Positions 1-6,685 of a DNA stretch of 15,507 nt are shown piece after piece. The stretch's first letter is position 1. Each line of letters starts with the position of its first letter. Both the position numbers and the translations under genes were made by a program. The stretch is from Dethiosulfatibacter sp. (lineage in GTDB: Bacteria; Bacillota_A; Clostridia; Tissierellales; Dethiosulfatibacteraceae): the NCBI GenBank assembly GCA_019084435.1, contig JAHRFV010000190.1, forward strand, positions 1 to 15,507. The letters are read 5' to 3'. The notes beneath the pieces were generated by a model. That model searched no databases. It saw nothing but the letters and a program-made list of their open reading frames with translations, and was not told the DNA's origin.

Positions 1-573
1 ATTACCTATCCAGGTGCTCTGAGGGGAGAAAAGCAAGATGAGTTTAAAAGACAAGTCAAATCTGCTTATGGCGGGTTGGGGAAACACCACCGGGTCATGC
101 TTATGGAAGACGGAATGAAGTTCGAAAGGATAGCAGCACCGCCTAATGAGGGGCAGATGTTTGAATCTCGTAAATTTCAGGTCATAGAGATAGCCAGGTT
201 TTTTAATGTGCCACCTCACAAGATTATGGAAATGGATAGGGCGACCTATAACAACATCGAGGAAATGAATATTCAGTTTGTCAATGATTCATTGATGCCT
301 CATTGCAGAAGCATAGAGCAATCATCGAATCAGACGCTGATATTTGACTTTGAAAAAGAAAAAGACGGTTTATATGTTGAGTTCAACCTGAATTCACTGC
401 TAAAAGGAAGGCTAGAGGATCGTTTTAACTCCTACGCCAAAGCCAGACAGTGGGGTTGGTTGAATGTCAATGAGATCAGAAAAATGGAAAACATGCCGGA
501 CATCGGTGAACGGGGCGAGGTATACATGGAACCCTTAAACATGAGAGGTGCCGGGGAAGGAGGTAATGATTGA
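1..573 (+). CDS. Phage portal protein, C-terminal part (cut by window edge)
   Basis: Portal proteins form the dodecameric ring at one capsid vertex through which DNA enters and leaves and to which the terminase and connector bind. The frame is open from base 1, so the N-terminal part lies outside the window; a TTG at 76 is internal, not a start. The visible 190 residues match the C-terminal half of HK97/SPP1-type portals: a segment beginning GKHHRVMLMEDGMKFE, then FNVPPHKIMEMDRATYNNIEEMN, then a helical stretch SLLKGRLEDRFNSYAKARQWGWLNVNEIRKMENMPDI in which the growing-number helices and the short 'N-E-I-R-K-M-E-N-M-P' segment are family hallmarks. It ends in a Gly/Glu-rich tail. Its stop TGA (571-573) overlaps the TTG start of the protease gene, and the order portal-protease-capsid is the standard one. 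Family assignment is firm; only the missing N-terminus is uncertain. Confidence 0.93.
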   Translation: MTYPGALRGEKQDEFKRQVKSAYGGLGKHHRVMLMEDGMKFERIAAPPNEGQMFESRKFQVIEIARFFNVPPHKIMEMDRATYNNIEEMNIQFVNDSLMPHCRSIEQSSNQTLIFDFEKEKDGLYVEFNLNSLLKGRLEDRFNSYAKARQWGWLNVNEIRKMENMPDIGERGEVYMEPLNMRGAGEGGND

Positions 574-1346
574 AATTTTGGAATTTTAAGCAAACAGACA
601 ACACAGAAGAAGTTGAACTAAGAATCGACGGCGACATTGTCGATGATGACGAGACATGGATCTATGAATGGTTCAAACAGCCATGCGCATCTCCTAATTC
701 GTTCAGGGAAGAGCTGAAGACCTTTAAAAACAAGAATCTGACAATCTGGATAGATTCATATGGCGGTAGCGTGTTCGCAGCGACAGGCATATACAACGCA
801 TTAAAAGAACACAAGGGCAATATTAGGGTCAAGATTGACGGAAAAGCGATGTCAGCTGCAACTCTTATAGCGATGGCAGGAGATCATGTGGCCATGAGCC
901 CAGCGGCTATCATGATGGTACATAACCCGCTTACATTTGCACAAGGGTATGCGGAGGATCTAAGAAAAACTGCGGAGGTATTGGATGAGGTAAAGGATGC
1001 AATCATCAACACTTATCAGCTTAAGACCAAGAGACCTAGAAGCAAGATATCAGAACTCATGGACAATGAGACATACATGAGCGCAAAAAGCGCTTTGGCG
1101 GAGGGCTTTATTGATGAAATACTCTATTCCGATGGAGAGGATTACACTGAAACCTACAACTTTGATTTCAGCCGGAAGACAATCGTCAATAGCGCCAGTG
1201 AAACAGTTGACAAGATCCTCGAATTCAAGGCCAGTCAAAAGGCACAGAATCAACAAAAAGAGCCTGAAGAGGAATCTATCAACACCCAAAACACACTAAA
1301 ATACTTAGAAATGGAGGAAACACTAAATGGAAAAAATCTTAAATAA
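570..1346 (+). CDS. ClpP-like prohead protease (peptidase S14 family)
   Basis: Cleaves the scaffold/delta domain of the major capsid protein during prohead maturation. The 258-residue product has the ClpP fold signatures in order: WIDSYGGSVFAATGIYNAL (about 60-78), GKAMSAATLIAMAG with the likely nucleophile Ser95, and MMVHNP with His118. Near 165-172 the segment DNETYMSA aligns with the third catalytic position of ClpP; Glu167 sits where ClpP has Asp. The last 65 residues are charged, unconserved-looking tail. The start is TTG at 570: an ATG at 566 is out of frame and dies after seven codons, whereas TTG has a strong AAGGAGGT (557-564) five bases upstream. The start overlaps the portal stop and the 3' end overlaps the capsid gene start by 20 nt, so translation is probably coupled. 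High confidence in family; the role in capsid processing is inferred from position. Confidence 0.93.
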   Translation: MKFWNFKQTDNTEEVELRIDGDIVDDDETWIYEWFKQPCASPNSFREELKTFKNKNLTIWIDSYGGSVFAATGIYNALKEHKGNIRVKIDGKAMSAATLIAMAGDHVAMSPAAIMMVHNPLTFAQGYAEDLRKTAEVLDEVKDAIINTYQLKTKRPRSKISELMDNETYMSAKSALAEGFIDEILYSDGEDYTETYNFDFSRKTIVNSASETVDKILEFKASQKAQNQQKEPEEESINTQNTLKYLEMEETLNGKNLK

Positions 1347-2439
1347 CAAGATTGCAGAGAGGGCTAAGATAGCCAATCGTGTAAGAAAAATGCTTGAGGA
1401 GGGCATTACGTCTGAGAATCAAGCAAATTATGACCAAGCGATGGATGACTTCGCGAAATTGACCGGGCAGATAGAAGATCTTCAAAGATTATCTGTCACA
1501 GACAATGAGCCTGCGATTAAAGTTCCTGATCCGATTGCCGACAAGAAAACCGAGTTCATGAATTTTGTAAGATTTGGTGAAAAACCAAATATTCACAATG
1601 CCGTCTCTACCGGGACAGGTTCAGCGGGTTATTTTGTGCCTGATGAAATCAGGAAAGAGATCATCAAAATCCTTTATGAGACAGGTGCCATGATGGGTCT
1701 TGGACAGGTATTCAATACTAGCATGGACCAAAACATTCCTGTTGATGGAACTGCTCCTACAGCTTATTGGATATCAGAAGAAGGTGCTTTTACAGACTCT
1801 TCTCCAACAATTGCTAGGGTTCAACTTGGAGCGAATAAGGTCGGTGCCATGATCAAGGTATCGGAAGAATTGCTTCAAGATTCAGATTTTAACGTGCAGG
1901 AATACTTGACCAGTCTTGCAGGAACCGCTTTAGGAAGATCTTGTGAGAACGAGTTTATCAACGGAACCGTGTCAGGAAGACCTACAGGTTTCCTGGGTGG
2001 TGCTACATTGGGATTGACATCTAGTGTTACCAACAGCTTTAACTTCAATGACCTCATAGACCTTTACACCGCAGTCAAGACACCTTATGCAGTTAAAGGG
2101 ACTTGGTTATTAGGAAGAGCTGCTCTGGGAACCGTCATGAAACTCACTGACGGTGACGGAAGGTATGTTTACCAGCCGGCAATGAGAGCAGGAGAGGTTG
2201 ATTACATGCTTTCCAAGCCTGTTAAAACATCTGAGTATATGCCAGCACTGACCACAACTGTTAAAGGTGTTGCCTTTGGTGACTTTAGTTACTATAAAAT
2301 AGCGCTTAGAACGGGACTGACCATGCAAAGATTGAATGAGCTTTACGCTGGTAATGGGCAGGTTGGTTTCAGATTCCAGATGAGGGTCGACGGTAAATTA
2401 GGTCTTGCAGAAGCAATTAAGTATATAGCTTGTAAGTAA
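1327..2439 (+). CDS. Major capsid protein, HK97 fold
   Basis: Forms the icosahedral shell. The 370-residue protein begins with a charged, helical, coiled-coil-like segment (about 1-60), the expected delta/scaffold domain that the neighbouring ClpP-type protease removes. A low-complexity linker leads to STGTGSAGYFVPDEIRKEI (about 94-112), the usual beginning of the mature N-arm region of HK97-type capsids. Later segments such as GANKVGAMIKVSEELLQDS, NEFINGTVSGRPTGFL and the C-terminal TGLTMQRLNELYAGNGQVGF are typical of the P- and A-domains. ATG 1327 has GGAGG at 1313-1317. The gene is followed by two stem-loops before the next gene, which fits strong isolated expression. The exact cleavage site cannot be read; residues 80-95 are a guess. 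Confidence 0.95.
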   Translation: MEKILNNKIAERAKIANRVRKMLEEGITSENQANYDQAMDDFAKLTGQIEDLQRLSVTDNEPAIKVPDPIADKKTEFMNFVRFGEKPNIHNAVSTGTGSAGYFVPDEIRKEIIKILYETGAMMGLGQVFNTSMDQNIPVDGTAPTAYWISEEGAFTDSSPTIARVQLGANKVGAMIKVSEELLQDSDFNVQEYLTSLAGTALGRSCENEFINGTVSGRPTGFLGGATLGLTSSVTNSFNFNDLIDLYTAVKTPYAVKGTWLLGRAALGTVMKLTDGDGRYVYQPAMRAGEVDYMLSKPVKTSEYMPALTTTVKGVAFGDFSYYKIALRTGLTMQRLNELYAGNGQVGFRFQMRVDGKLGLAEAIKYIACK

Positions 2440-2440
2440 C

Positions 2441-2459
2441 AGATCCGAGAGGGTCTTTT
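2441..2459 (+). terminator. Short GNRA-loop hairpin with U tract after capsid gene
   Basis: Two bases after the capsid stop, AGATCC (2441-2446) pairs with GGGTCT (2451-2456), including one G-U pair, around a GAGA tetraloop, followed by a short run of T. It is short for an efficient terminator and may instead protect the mRNA 3' end or pause the polymerase before the larger hairpin 10 nt downstream. Confidence 0.45.
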
Positions 2460-2464
2460 GCTAT

Positions 2465-2500
2465 AAAAGAGAGGTGTCCACTCCGAGCATCTCTCTTTTT
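2465..2500 (+). terminator. Intrinsic terminator/attenuator after major capsid gene
   Basis: AAAAGAGAGGTG (2465-2476) pairs with CATCTCTCTTTT (2488-2499), 12 pairs with one G-U, around an 11-nt loop, and ends in a T run (2496-2500). It sits between the capsid gene and the glycosyltransferase genes in an otherwise nearly gapless operon. Its likely job is to lower transcription of the downstream genes relative to capsid. The stem is rich in A-U and G-A/C-U steps, so termination may be partial, which an operon continuing downstream would require. Confidence 0.7.
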
Positions 2501-2534
2501 AATTCAATATTCGGAGTAAAAAAATCTGAGGAAT

Positions 2535-3155
2535 ATGATGAAAGGAATAATAGGAATACCGCATACAGGACAGGTCCCAATGGAGTTTGTCAAATCGTTA
2601 TTAGTTCTAGATAGACCAGATGATTCACAGATATTTGATGTGCCAAAATCAGCAATCCATGTTGCTAGAGAGATGCTGGTCACAAGCATGATGAAACATG
2701 GGGCAGAATGGTTGTTTTTCATAGACGCCGACATGACTTTTCCACCCAATCTTTTAACTAGGCTATTATCCCACAACGCACCAGTGGTTACGGCTATGGC
2801 CTTTAAAAGAGTGCCACCATATACGCCGTGCTTTTATGAGAAATGCGAGATAACAGAGAATGGCGTGAATCTTAAGCCCTATGAATTTGACATGAAACCA
2901 ACTGAACCTTTCACAGTCGAGGCCTGCGGAGCTGCTTGCCTGCTGATTAGGAAAGAGGTTTTTGAGAAAATCAAATATCCCTGGTTTCTGCCGCTGCCAT
3001 TCACAGGAGAAGACATTAGTTTCAGCCTTAAGTTAAAAGGCGCAGGCATACCGATACTGGTTGATCCGGTGCCTATTGTAGGACATCTGGAAGAACGATC
3101 GGTCAATGTCTATACCTACCTGGAGGAGCAGAACAGACTGGAAGGTGCGCTATGA
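2535..3155 (+). CDS. GT-A family glycosyltransferase (GT2-like), first of a pair
   Basis: A predicted sugar-nucleotide-dependent glycosyltransferase of about 206 residues, the size of a bare GT-A catalytic domain. Visible features: an N-terminal GIIGIPHTG strand/loop, a stretch with SAIHVAREML (about 39-48), the metal-binding DxD as FFIDADMTFP (Asp64, Asp66), an acidic TGEDISF motif (Glu159, Asp160) in the position of the catalytic base, and VGH (His184) near the C-terminus as a further metal-ligand candidate. No signal peptide or membrane segment is evident, so it should act in the cytoplasm. ATG 2535 is followed directly by ATG 2538; the GAGG at 2528-2531 is better spaced for 2538, so the first Met may not be used. 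ATGA overlap with the next gene. Acceptor is unknown; virion protein glycosylation is inferred from its place in the head module. Confidence 0.85.
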   Translation: MMKGIIGIPHTGQVPMEFVKSLLVLDRPDDSQIFDVPKSAIHVAREMLVTSMMKHGAEWLFFIDADMTFPPNLLTRLLSHNAPVVTAMAFKRVPPYTPCFYEKCEITENGVNLKPYEFDMKPTEPFTVEACGAACLLIRKEVFEKIKYPWFLPLPFTGEDISFSLKLKGAGIPILVDPVPIVGHLEERSVNVYTYLEEQNRLEGAL

Positions 3156-3889
3156 AAATCTTATTAGGCGTACCGGTGCATCAGGACCCAGATATATTCA
3201 GAGAATACTTGGCTAGTCTTGATAGGCTAGAAATTCCAAAAGGCTTCACATTGGACAGGTGCTTTTATCTCCATAACTGCCCTGATTTATCGGGCATGTT
3301 AAAAGGCACAGATAAGATACTATTCAACGATAGGAAGACGGTTTATGACACGTCAGGGAAGACCCACAACTGGACAGAGGAAAATCTGACAGAAGTGGCT
3401 AGAATGAAAAACGAGATGATCAACCTATGTCTTGAAGGCGGTTACGATTATTATCTCCTGGTAGATTCCGACATTATTTTGCATCCAAAGACATTAAAAC
3501 GCCTGGTTGAAAGAGACAAACCCATCATATCCGAGATCTATTGGACTGAGTGGGTAGAAGGGACAGGTAAATACGGACCTAATTGCTGGGATACAGACCT
3601 TATTACAACAGAAAATGAAGAGAAGTATCGCGTACCTGGCTTACATCCAGTAGGTGGAACAGGCGCTTTGATACTGATTAAGCGAGAGGTATTAGAAAAA
3701 CAAGTCGATTACACACCAATTTACAATGTGTCCTTCTCAATCTATGAAGACAGGGCATTTTCAATAAGAGCTGCTTGCGCCGGTTATCAGCTTTACACCG
3801 ATTCGACATTACCGGCAAGACATCTTTATAGGCGAAAAGATTATGAAAAATATATGAGAAAGAAGGTGGGTCATGAAAATAAGAGTTAA
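3152..3889 (+). CDS. GT-A family glycosyltransferase, second of a pair
   Basis: A second, clearly different glycosyltransferase of 245 residues. It opens with KILLGVPVHQDPDIF, has the DxD motif YYLLVDSDIIL (Asp105, Asp107), a small-residue turn LHPVGGTGALILIKREVL (about 164-181), an acidic SIYEDRAFSIRA motif (Glu199, Asp200) and ARHLYRR with His224 as the C-terminal metal-ligand candidate. The order and spacing of these elements parallel the preceding gene, so the two are probably distant paralogues that either act in sequence on one glycan or use different sugars. Start ATG 3152 overlaps the preceding stop (ATGA), and its end overlaps the connector gene by 17 nt, so both enzymes are produced within the morphogenesis operon and not from a separate cargo promoter that I can see. 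The donor and acceptor cannot be read from the sequence. Confidence 0.85.
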   Translation: MKILLGVPVHQDPDIFREYLASLDRLEIPKGFTLDRCFYLHNCPDLSGMLKGTDKILFNDRKTVYDTSGKTHNWTEENLTEVARMKNEMINLCLEGGYDYYLLVDSDIILHPKTLKRLVERDKPIISEIYWTEWVEGTGKYGPNCWDTDLITTENEEKYRVPGLHPVGGTGALILIKREVLEKQVDYTPIYNVSFSIYEDRAFSIRAACAGYQLYTDSTLPARHLYRRKDYEKYMRKKVGHENKS

Positions 3890-4412
3890 AACACAGCCTA
3901 CCACCGAACCAGTAAGCGTTTCAACAGTCAAGGAATACCTTAGGATAGACGGGACTTTCAGTGACACCCAGTTAAGCTCTTTAATAACTGCCGGAAGGCA
4001 AATGGCTGAGAATTTTACTAACATATCAATAGCTGAACAAGTTATTGAGCTTGCTTTTGACCATTACCCGCCTAATGCGATCAGTCTGCCTAAGGGTCCG
4101 ATCAAATCAGTTGATGCGATCACTTTGACAGATGTTGATGGCGTGACATCAAGCGTCCTGACATCAAGCTATGTGATTGATTATTTTGATTCCAGGATAG
4201 TCAAGAAGGCAAGTGCTGTGCATCCGGTAGTTACACTTCAAGAGAGCAACGGTTTTGTTGTCGAGTACACAGCTGGGTTTGATGAAGTGCCGGAGGCCAT
4301 CAAAGAAGCGATTATCCTCTATATTAAAGGTCAATATGACTGTGTGCCGGCTGAGGAATATATCAACTCATTCAAGACCTTGTTGTATCCGTACAAGGTG
4401 GTGTCAGTATGA
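3873..4412 (+). CDS. Head-tail connector protein (gp6/gp15-like)
   Basis: Adaptor that stacks under the portal to form the first ring of the neck. The 179-residue product shows the typical N-terminal pattern VSVSTVKEYLRIDGTFSDTQLSSLITAGRQMAENFTN (about 14-50), in which a helix carrying YLRID is followed by a second helix leading to a conserved aromatic/Thr segment. A beta-rich middle (LPKGPIKSVDAITLTDVDG) and a C-terminal helix with EAIKEAIILYIKGQYD follow, as in the phiE125 gp8/HK97 gp6 family. ATG 3873 is preceded by GAAGGTGGG (3862-3870). It overlaps the glycosyltransferase gene by 17 nt and the next gene by an ATGA. Family assignment is good; exact subfamily is not settled. Confidence 0.87.
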   Translation: MKIRVKTQPTTEPVSVSTVKEYLRIDGTFSDTQLSSLITAGRQMAENFTNISIAEQVIELAFDHYPPNAISLPKGPIKSVDAITLTDVDGVTSSVLTSSYVIDYFDSRIVKKASAVHPVVTLQESNGFVVEYTAGFDEVPEAIKEAIILYIKGQYDCVPAEEYINSFKTLLYPYKVVSV

Positions 4413-4756
4413 AAAAAAGAAAGACCGACTGCCTATCTGGAAAATTGAATAAGCGAATAACGATAGAGTCAAGGTCTAAGACACAAAACTCATATGGAGA
4501 GCTTTTGGACACATGGACACCACTAAAGAACATCTGGGCAGGAATAGATCCTTTATCGGGAAGGGATTTCGTAGCAGCTAAAGCGGATCAGAGCGAGATA
4601 TCTCACGAAATAACCGTCAGAGATGGGAAAGACATCAAGCCTAATATGCGGGTTGTATTTGGATCCAGAATATTTGACATCAAAGCTGTCTTAAATATCA
4701 ACGAAGCAGGCAGGGAGTATGTCATCATGGCAAATGAGGTGTTTGTCGATGAGTAA
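4409..4756 (+). CDS. Head closure / head-tail adaptor protein (SPP1 gp16-like)
   Basis: Second neck protein, which seals the DNA-filled head before tail joining. The 115-residue sequence has the compact family pattern: basic start, LNKRITIES, a GELLDTWTPLKNIWAGIDPLSG segment (about 30-52), ISHEITVRDG (about 64-73), IKPNMRVVFGSRIFDIKAVLNI and a final acidic ANEVFVDE. This order (R-I-T-I, W-A-x-I/V-x-P-x-x-G, T/H-x-I-x-x-R) is characteristic of the phage head-tail adaptor family. Start ATG 4409 overlaps the connector stop, and its stop overlaps the start of the next gene. Confidence is high because both sequence and gene order agree. Confidence 0.88.
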   Translation: MKKRKTDCLSGKLNKRITIESRSKTQNSYGELLDTWTPLKNIWAGIDPLSGRDFVAAKADQSEISHEITVRDGKDIKPNMRVVFGSRIFDIKAVLNINEAGREYVIMANEVFVDE

Positions 4757-5201
4757 GGTTGATTTTGAGATAGAGGGAATGAAAGAGCTTGAGGATATGA
4801 TCAAGCGATTAGGTGATTTTCCACCCACGCTGGTGACGGCTGCCGCTAAAGCTGGGGCGACCGTTGCATTAAAGGCTGCCAAAAGAAACGCACCTGAAGA
4901 TAGTGGGGACCTTAAAAAAGGTCTGAAATTAGCAGGAGAGCGTAAAAAAGGTCATAAAAAAGTTTACCAAGTCGGGTTAGACCCTAAGATGAACGATGTC
5001 TTTGTAACGATGTCTAAAAGTGGAAAAAGAGGCTACTACCCAGCCGCTATCGAGTACGGTTACATCCGGAAAGACGGGAAGAAGGTAGCTGGGGCTTATT
5101 ATCTGAAAAGAGCGCTAACGGAAAACAAAGAGCGAGTAGAATTAGCTACACTTGAAGGCCTCATTGCTAAAGTAGACAAAGAATTAAAGAAAAAGTGGTG
5201 A
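4749..5201 (+). CDS. HK97 gp10-like tail/neck protein
   Basis: A 150-residue protein of the HK97 gp10 family, found between head-closure and tail-completion genes in many siphoviruses; its precise role is in head-tail joining or tail termination. Family features: a Lys/Ala-rich helix TAAAKAGATVALKAAKRNAPEDSGDLKKGL (about 31-60), where the APxDSGxLKxG turn is diagnostic, then a beta segment and YYPAAIEYGYIRKDGKKVAGAYYLKRAL (about 109-136), the characteristic second motif. I chose ATG 4749 over an in-frame ATG 30 bases upstream because GAGGTG (4736-4741) is seven bases before it, the upstream start would give ten residues without family resemblance, and 4749 gives the usual short overlap with the preceding gene. 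Confidence 0.87.
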   Translation: MSKVDFEIEGMKELEDMIKRLGDFPPTLVTAAAKAGATVALKAAKRNAPEDSGDLKKGLKLAGERKKGHKKVYQVGLDPKMNDVFVTMSKSGKRGYYPAAIEYGYIRKDGKKVAGAYYLKRALTENKERVELATLEGLIAKVDKELKKKW

Positions 5202-5206
5202 TGTGA

Positions 5207-5590
5207 ATGAATTTTGAAGAAGCATTAAAAGTGGAACTGGAAAGTGTAACAGGACTGAATACAAGAGTTTTTCCTATTAACGCCCCAGAGGGTTTCGCAT
5301 CGCCTTATTGCATCTATGAGACAAGCGGAAAAGCAGAGGACAAGACATATGAGGGCTACCTAGACACGGGAAGGCTGGTTTGCACGGTGGATGTTATTGC
5401 GGATACCTACGCCAGCATGAAAAGCTATGGTGATCTCGTCCAAGCTAAAATCAAAACGTTTCAGAGCAGAATCATAGGATCCACAGGCCCTTATATTCAA
5501 AATCTGACATTTGACGAGTTAAATCCTGAGCTATTTGAGACACAAATAGACAAATACAGGAAATCAATTGGCTTCACAGTTTACTATTAA
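5207..5590 (+). CDS. Tail completion/terminator protein, DUF3168-type
   Basis: Probably caps the tail tube at its head-proximal end, a role assigned to lambda gpU/SPP1 gp17-type proteins. The 127-residue product has the usual layout: N-terminal helix FEEALKVELESV, FPINAPEGFASPYCIYETSG (about 22-41; the 'P-Y-x-x-Y' piece is typical), GYLDTGRLVCTVDVIADTYASMKSYGDLVQAKI (about 50-82) and a C-terminal strand region ending RKSIGFTVYY. The start ATG 5207 has only a modest GGTGATG upstream, five bases after the previous stop, so reinitiation is likely. It lies directly before the tail tube gene, as expected. Moderately high confidence based on pattern and position. Confidence 0.78.
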   Translation: MNFEEALKVELESVTGLNTRVFPINAPEGFASPYCIYETSGKAEDKTYEGYLDTGRLVCTVDVIADTYASMKSYGDLVQAKIKTFQSRIIGSTGPYIQNLTFDELNPELFETQIDKYRKSIGFTVYY

Positions 5591-5614
5591 AAATTCAGAA
5601 AAGGAAGTGATTTA

Positions 5615-6325
5615 ATGAAAACAGCGGCAGGAATGGGAACACTCCTAAAGGTTGGCGCCAATAGCATTACAAAATTGACATCAATCGGCGGCGTTGAGAT
5701 ATCAAGAGATACCATTGAGGTCACCACGTTTGACAGTAACGGATACAGGGAATTTATTCCAGGCTTAAAAGATGCAGGAGAACTAGCAATAGCGGGATTC
5801 TTCAACCCATCTGATACTACCGGACAAATGGCTCTCCATGCAGCAATGGATTCAGACGAACTGCTTGATTTCACGGTCGTATTACCGTCAACATTAGGAG
5901 CTGACTGGTCGTTTAAGGGATTTTTGACCATGTTCAAGGTTGGAGACATCGAGATGGAGGATGGTATACCTTTCGAGGCATCTATCAAGATATCCGGTAA
6001 ACCTAATCTAGGCACAACAGCATCAACAGGATTATCAGCATTGTCATTGACAGGCACAGGCGGAACATTGGCACCGGCGTTCGACAATGGGATATATTAC
6101 TACTCATTCGCAGGTGTAACAGCAGCATCAATCACCGTTACAGCCACAGCAGCATCTCACGCATTAGCACTATATGTCGATGGCGTGTTTACGGAAGACC
6201 TGACATCAGCAGAGGCGTCATCAGCAATCGCAATGGCAGTGGGAAGTAAGAAATTGACAATCCTCGCATACGAGGCAGGCAAAACAATCAAGACATACGA
6301 GATAGTAGTCGAAAAAGCAAGTTAA
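5615..6325 (+). CDS. Major tail tube protein with C-terminal Ig/cadherin-like domain
   Basis: Polymerises into the tail tube. Residues 1 to about 132 look like a siphovirus tube protein: GMGTLLKVGANSITKLTSIGG, RDTIEVTTFDSNGYREFIPGLKDAGE (about 31-56), a GFFNPSD segment and a closing EASIKISGKPNLGTT. Residues about 139-236 form an extra domain: LSALSLTGTGGTLAPAF, then IYYYSFAGVTAASITVTATA, and a final KTIKTYEIVVEKA. This is the pattern of the cadherin-like beta-sandwich (Ig-like) family, L-x-x-L-x-L ... L-x-P-x-F ... Y-x-x-x-V ... K-T-Y-x-V-x-V. Such domains project from the outer tube surface and are not needed for polymerisation. RBS AAGGAAGTGA precedes ATG 5615. A hairpin terminator follows the stop by one base. 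Alternative: the C-terminal domain could be a different small beta-sandwich. Confidence 0.88.
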   Translation: MKTAAGMGTLLKVGANSITKLTSIGGVEISRDTIEVTTFDSNGYREFIPGLKDAGELAIAGFFNPSDTTGQMALHAAMDSDELLDFTVVLPSTLGADWSFKGFLTMFKVGDIEMEDGIPFEASIKISGKPNLGTTASTGLSALSLTGTGGTLAPAFDNGIYYYSFAGVTAASITVTATAASHALALYVDGVFTEDLTSAEASSAIAMAVGSKKLTILAYEAGKTIKTYEIVVEKAS

Positions 6326-6326
6326 T

Positions 6327-6355
6327 AGAGAGGGTTAATCCCTCTCTTACTTTTT
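6327..6355 (+). terminator. Intrinsic terminator/attenuator after tail tube gene
   Basis: AGAGAGGG (6327-6334) pairs perfectly with CCCTCTCT (6340-6347) around a 5-nt loop, followed by TACTTTTT (6348-6355). It begins one base after the tail tube stop codon and ends just before the AGGAGG (6358-6363) of the chaperone gene. It probably limits downstream transcription so that tube protein outweighs the chaperone and tape measure proteins. Confidence 0.78.
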
Positions 6356-6367
6356 ATAGGAGGCAAT

Positions 6368-6685
6368 ATGTATACACCGATCGAATTGGATAAAACAAGG
6401 AATCTTAGATACGGTTTCAAGGCATTATCTTTAATAGAAAAAAGATTAGGAAAGAATTTGGCGAAGATTGATTTTGACAACATCACTATCGAACAGTTGA
6501 TGACAATCGTTTGGGCGGGATTGGTTCACGAGGACAACACACTAACAGTCGACAAGCTGATTGACATCGTAGACGACAAAAACATCAAATTTGATACCAT
6601 TACCACAGCTATGACGGAAGCGATCAGCGAGGCGTTTGGAAACCCCAAGCAAGCAGTAGCAGATCAGGAGAGTCTGACGGAATAG
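6368..6685 (+). CDS. Tail assembly chaperone (lambda gpG equivalent)
   Basis: The shorter of two tail assembly chaperones that coat the tape measure protein and recruit tube subunits. The 105-residue protein is small, acidic and helical: YTPIELDKTRNLRYGFKALSLIEKRLGK (about 2-29), ITIEQLMTIVWAGLVHEDNTLTVDKLIDIVDD (about 40-70), and a final helix with AMTEAISEAFGN. The pattern 'R-x-L-R-Y-G-x-x-A-L-x-x-I-E' followed by 'W-A-G-L' is typical of gpG-like proteins of Gram-positive phages. It lies between the tube and tape measure genes, where G and G-T belong. It starts at ATG 6368 with AGGAGG (6358-6363). Its 3' end overlaps a second open frame that continues into the T part. Confidence 0.85.
   Translation: MYTPIELDKTRNLRYGFKALSLIEKRLGKNLAKIDFDNITIEQLMTIVWAGLVHEDNTLTVDKLIDIVDDKNIKFDTITTAMTEAISEAFGNPKQAVADQESLTE
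6640..6646 (+). promoter_or_regulatory. Candidate -1 frameshift slippery site A_AAC_CCC
   Basis: In the G frame the codons are AAC (6641-6643) and CCC (6644-6646), preceded by A6640. This fits the X_XXY_YYZ form with X=A and Y=C, allowing both tRNAs to re-pair at AAA and CCC. It is the only such heptamer I see in the stretch open in both frames (6595-6685). I did not find a convincing downstream stimulatory stem-loop. Confidence 0.55.

Noticed and set aside
5587..6087. 166-residue open frame on the - strand opposite the tail tube gene
   Set aside because: Lies antiparallel to a well-supported gene, is rich in Pro/Ser/Val as expected of a shadow frame, and has no RBS or recognisable motif.
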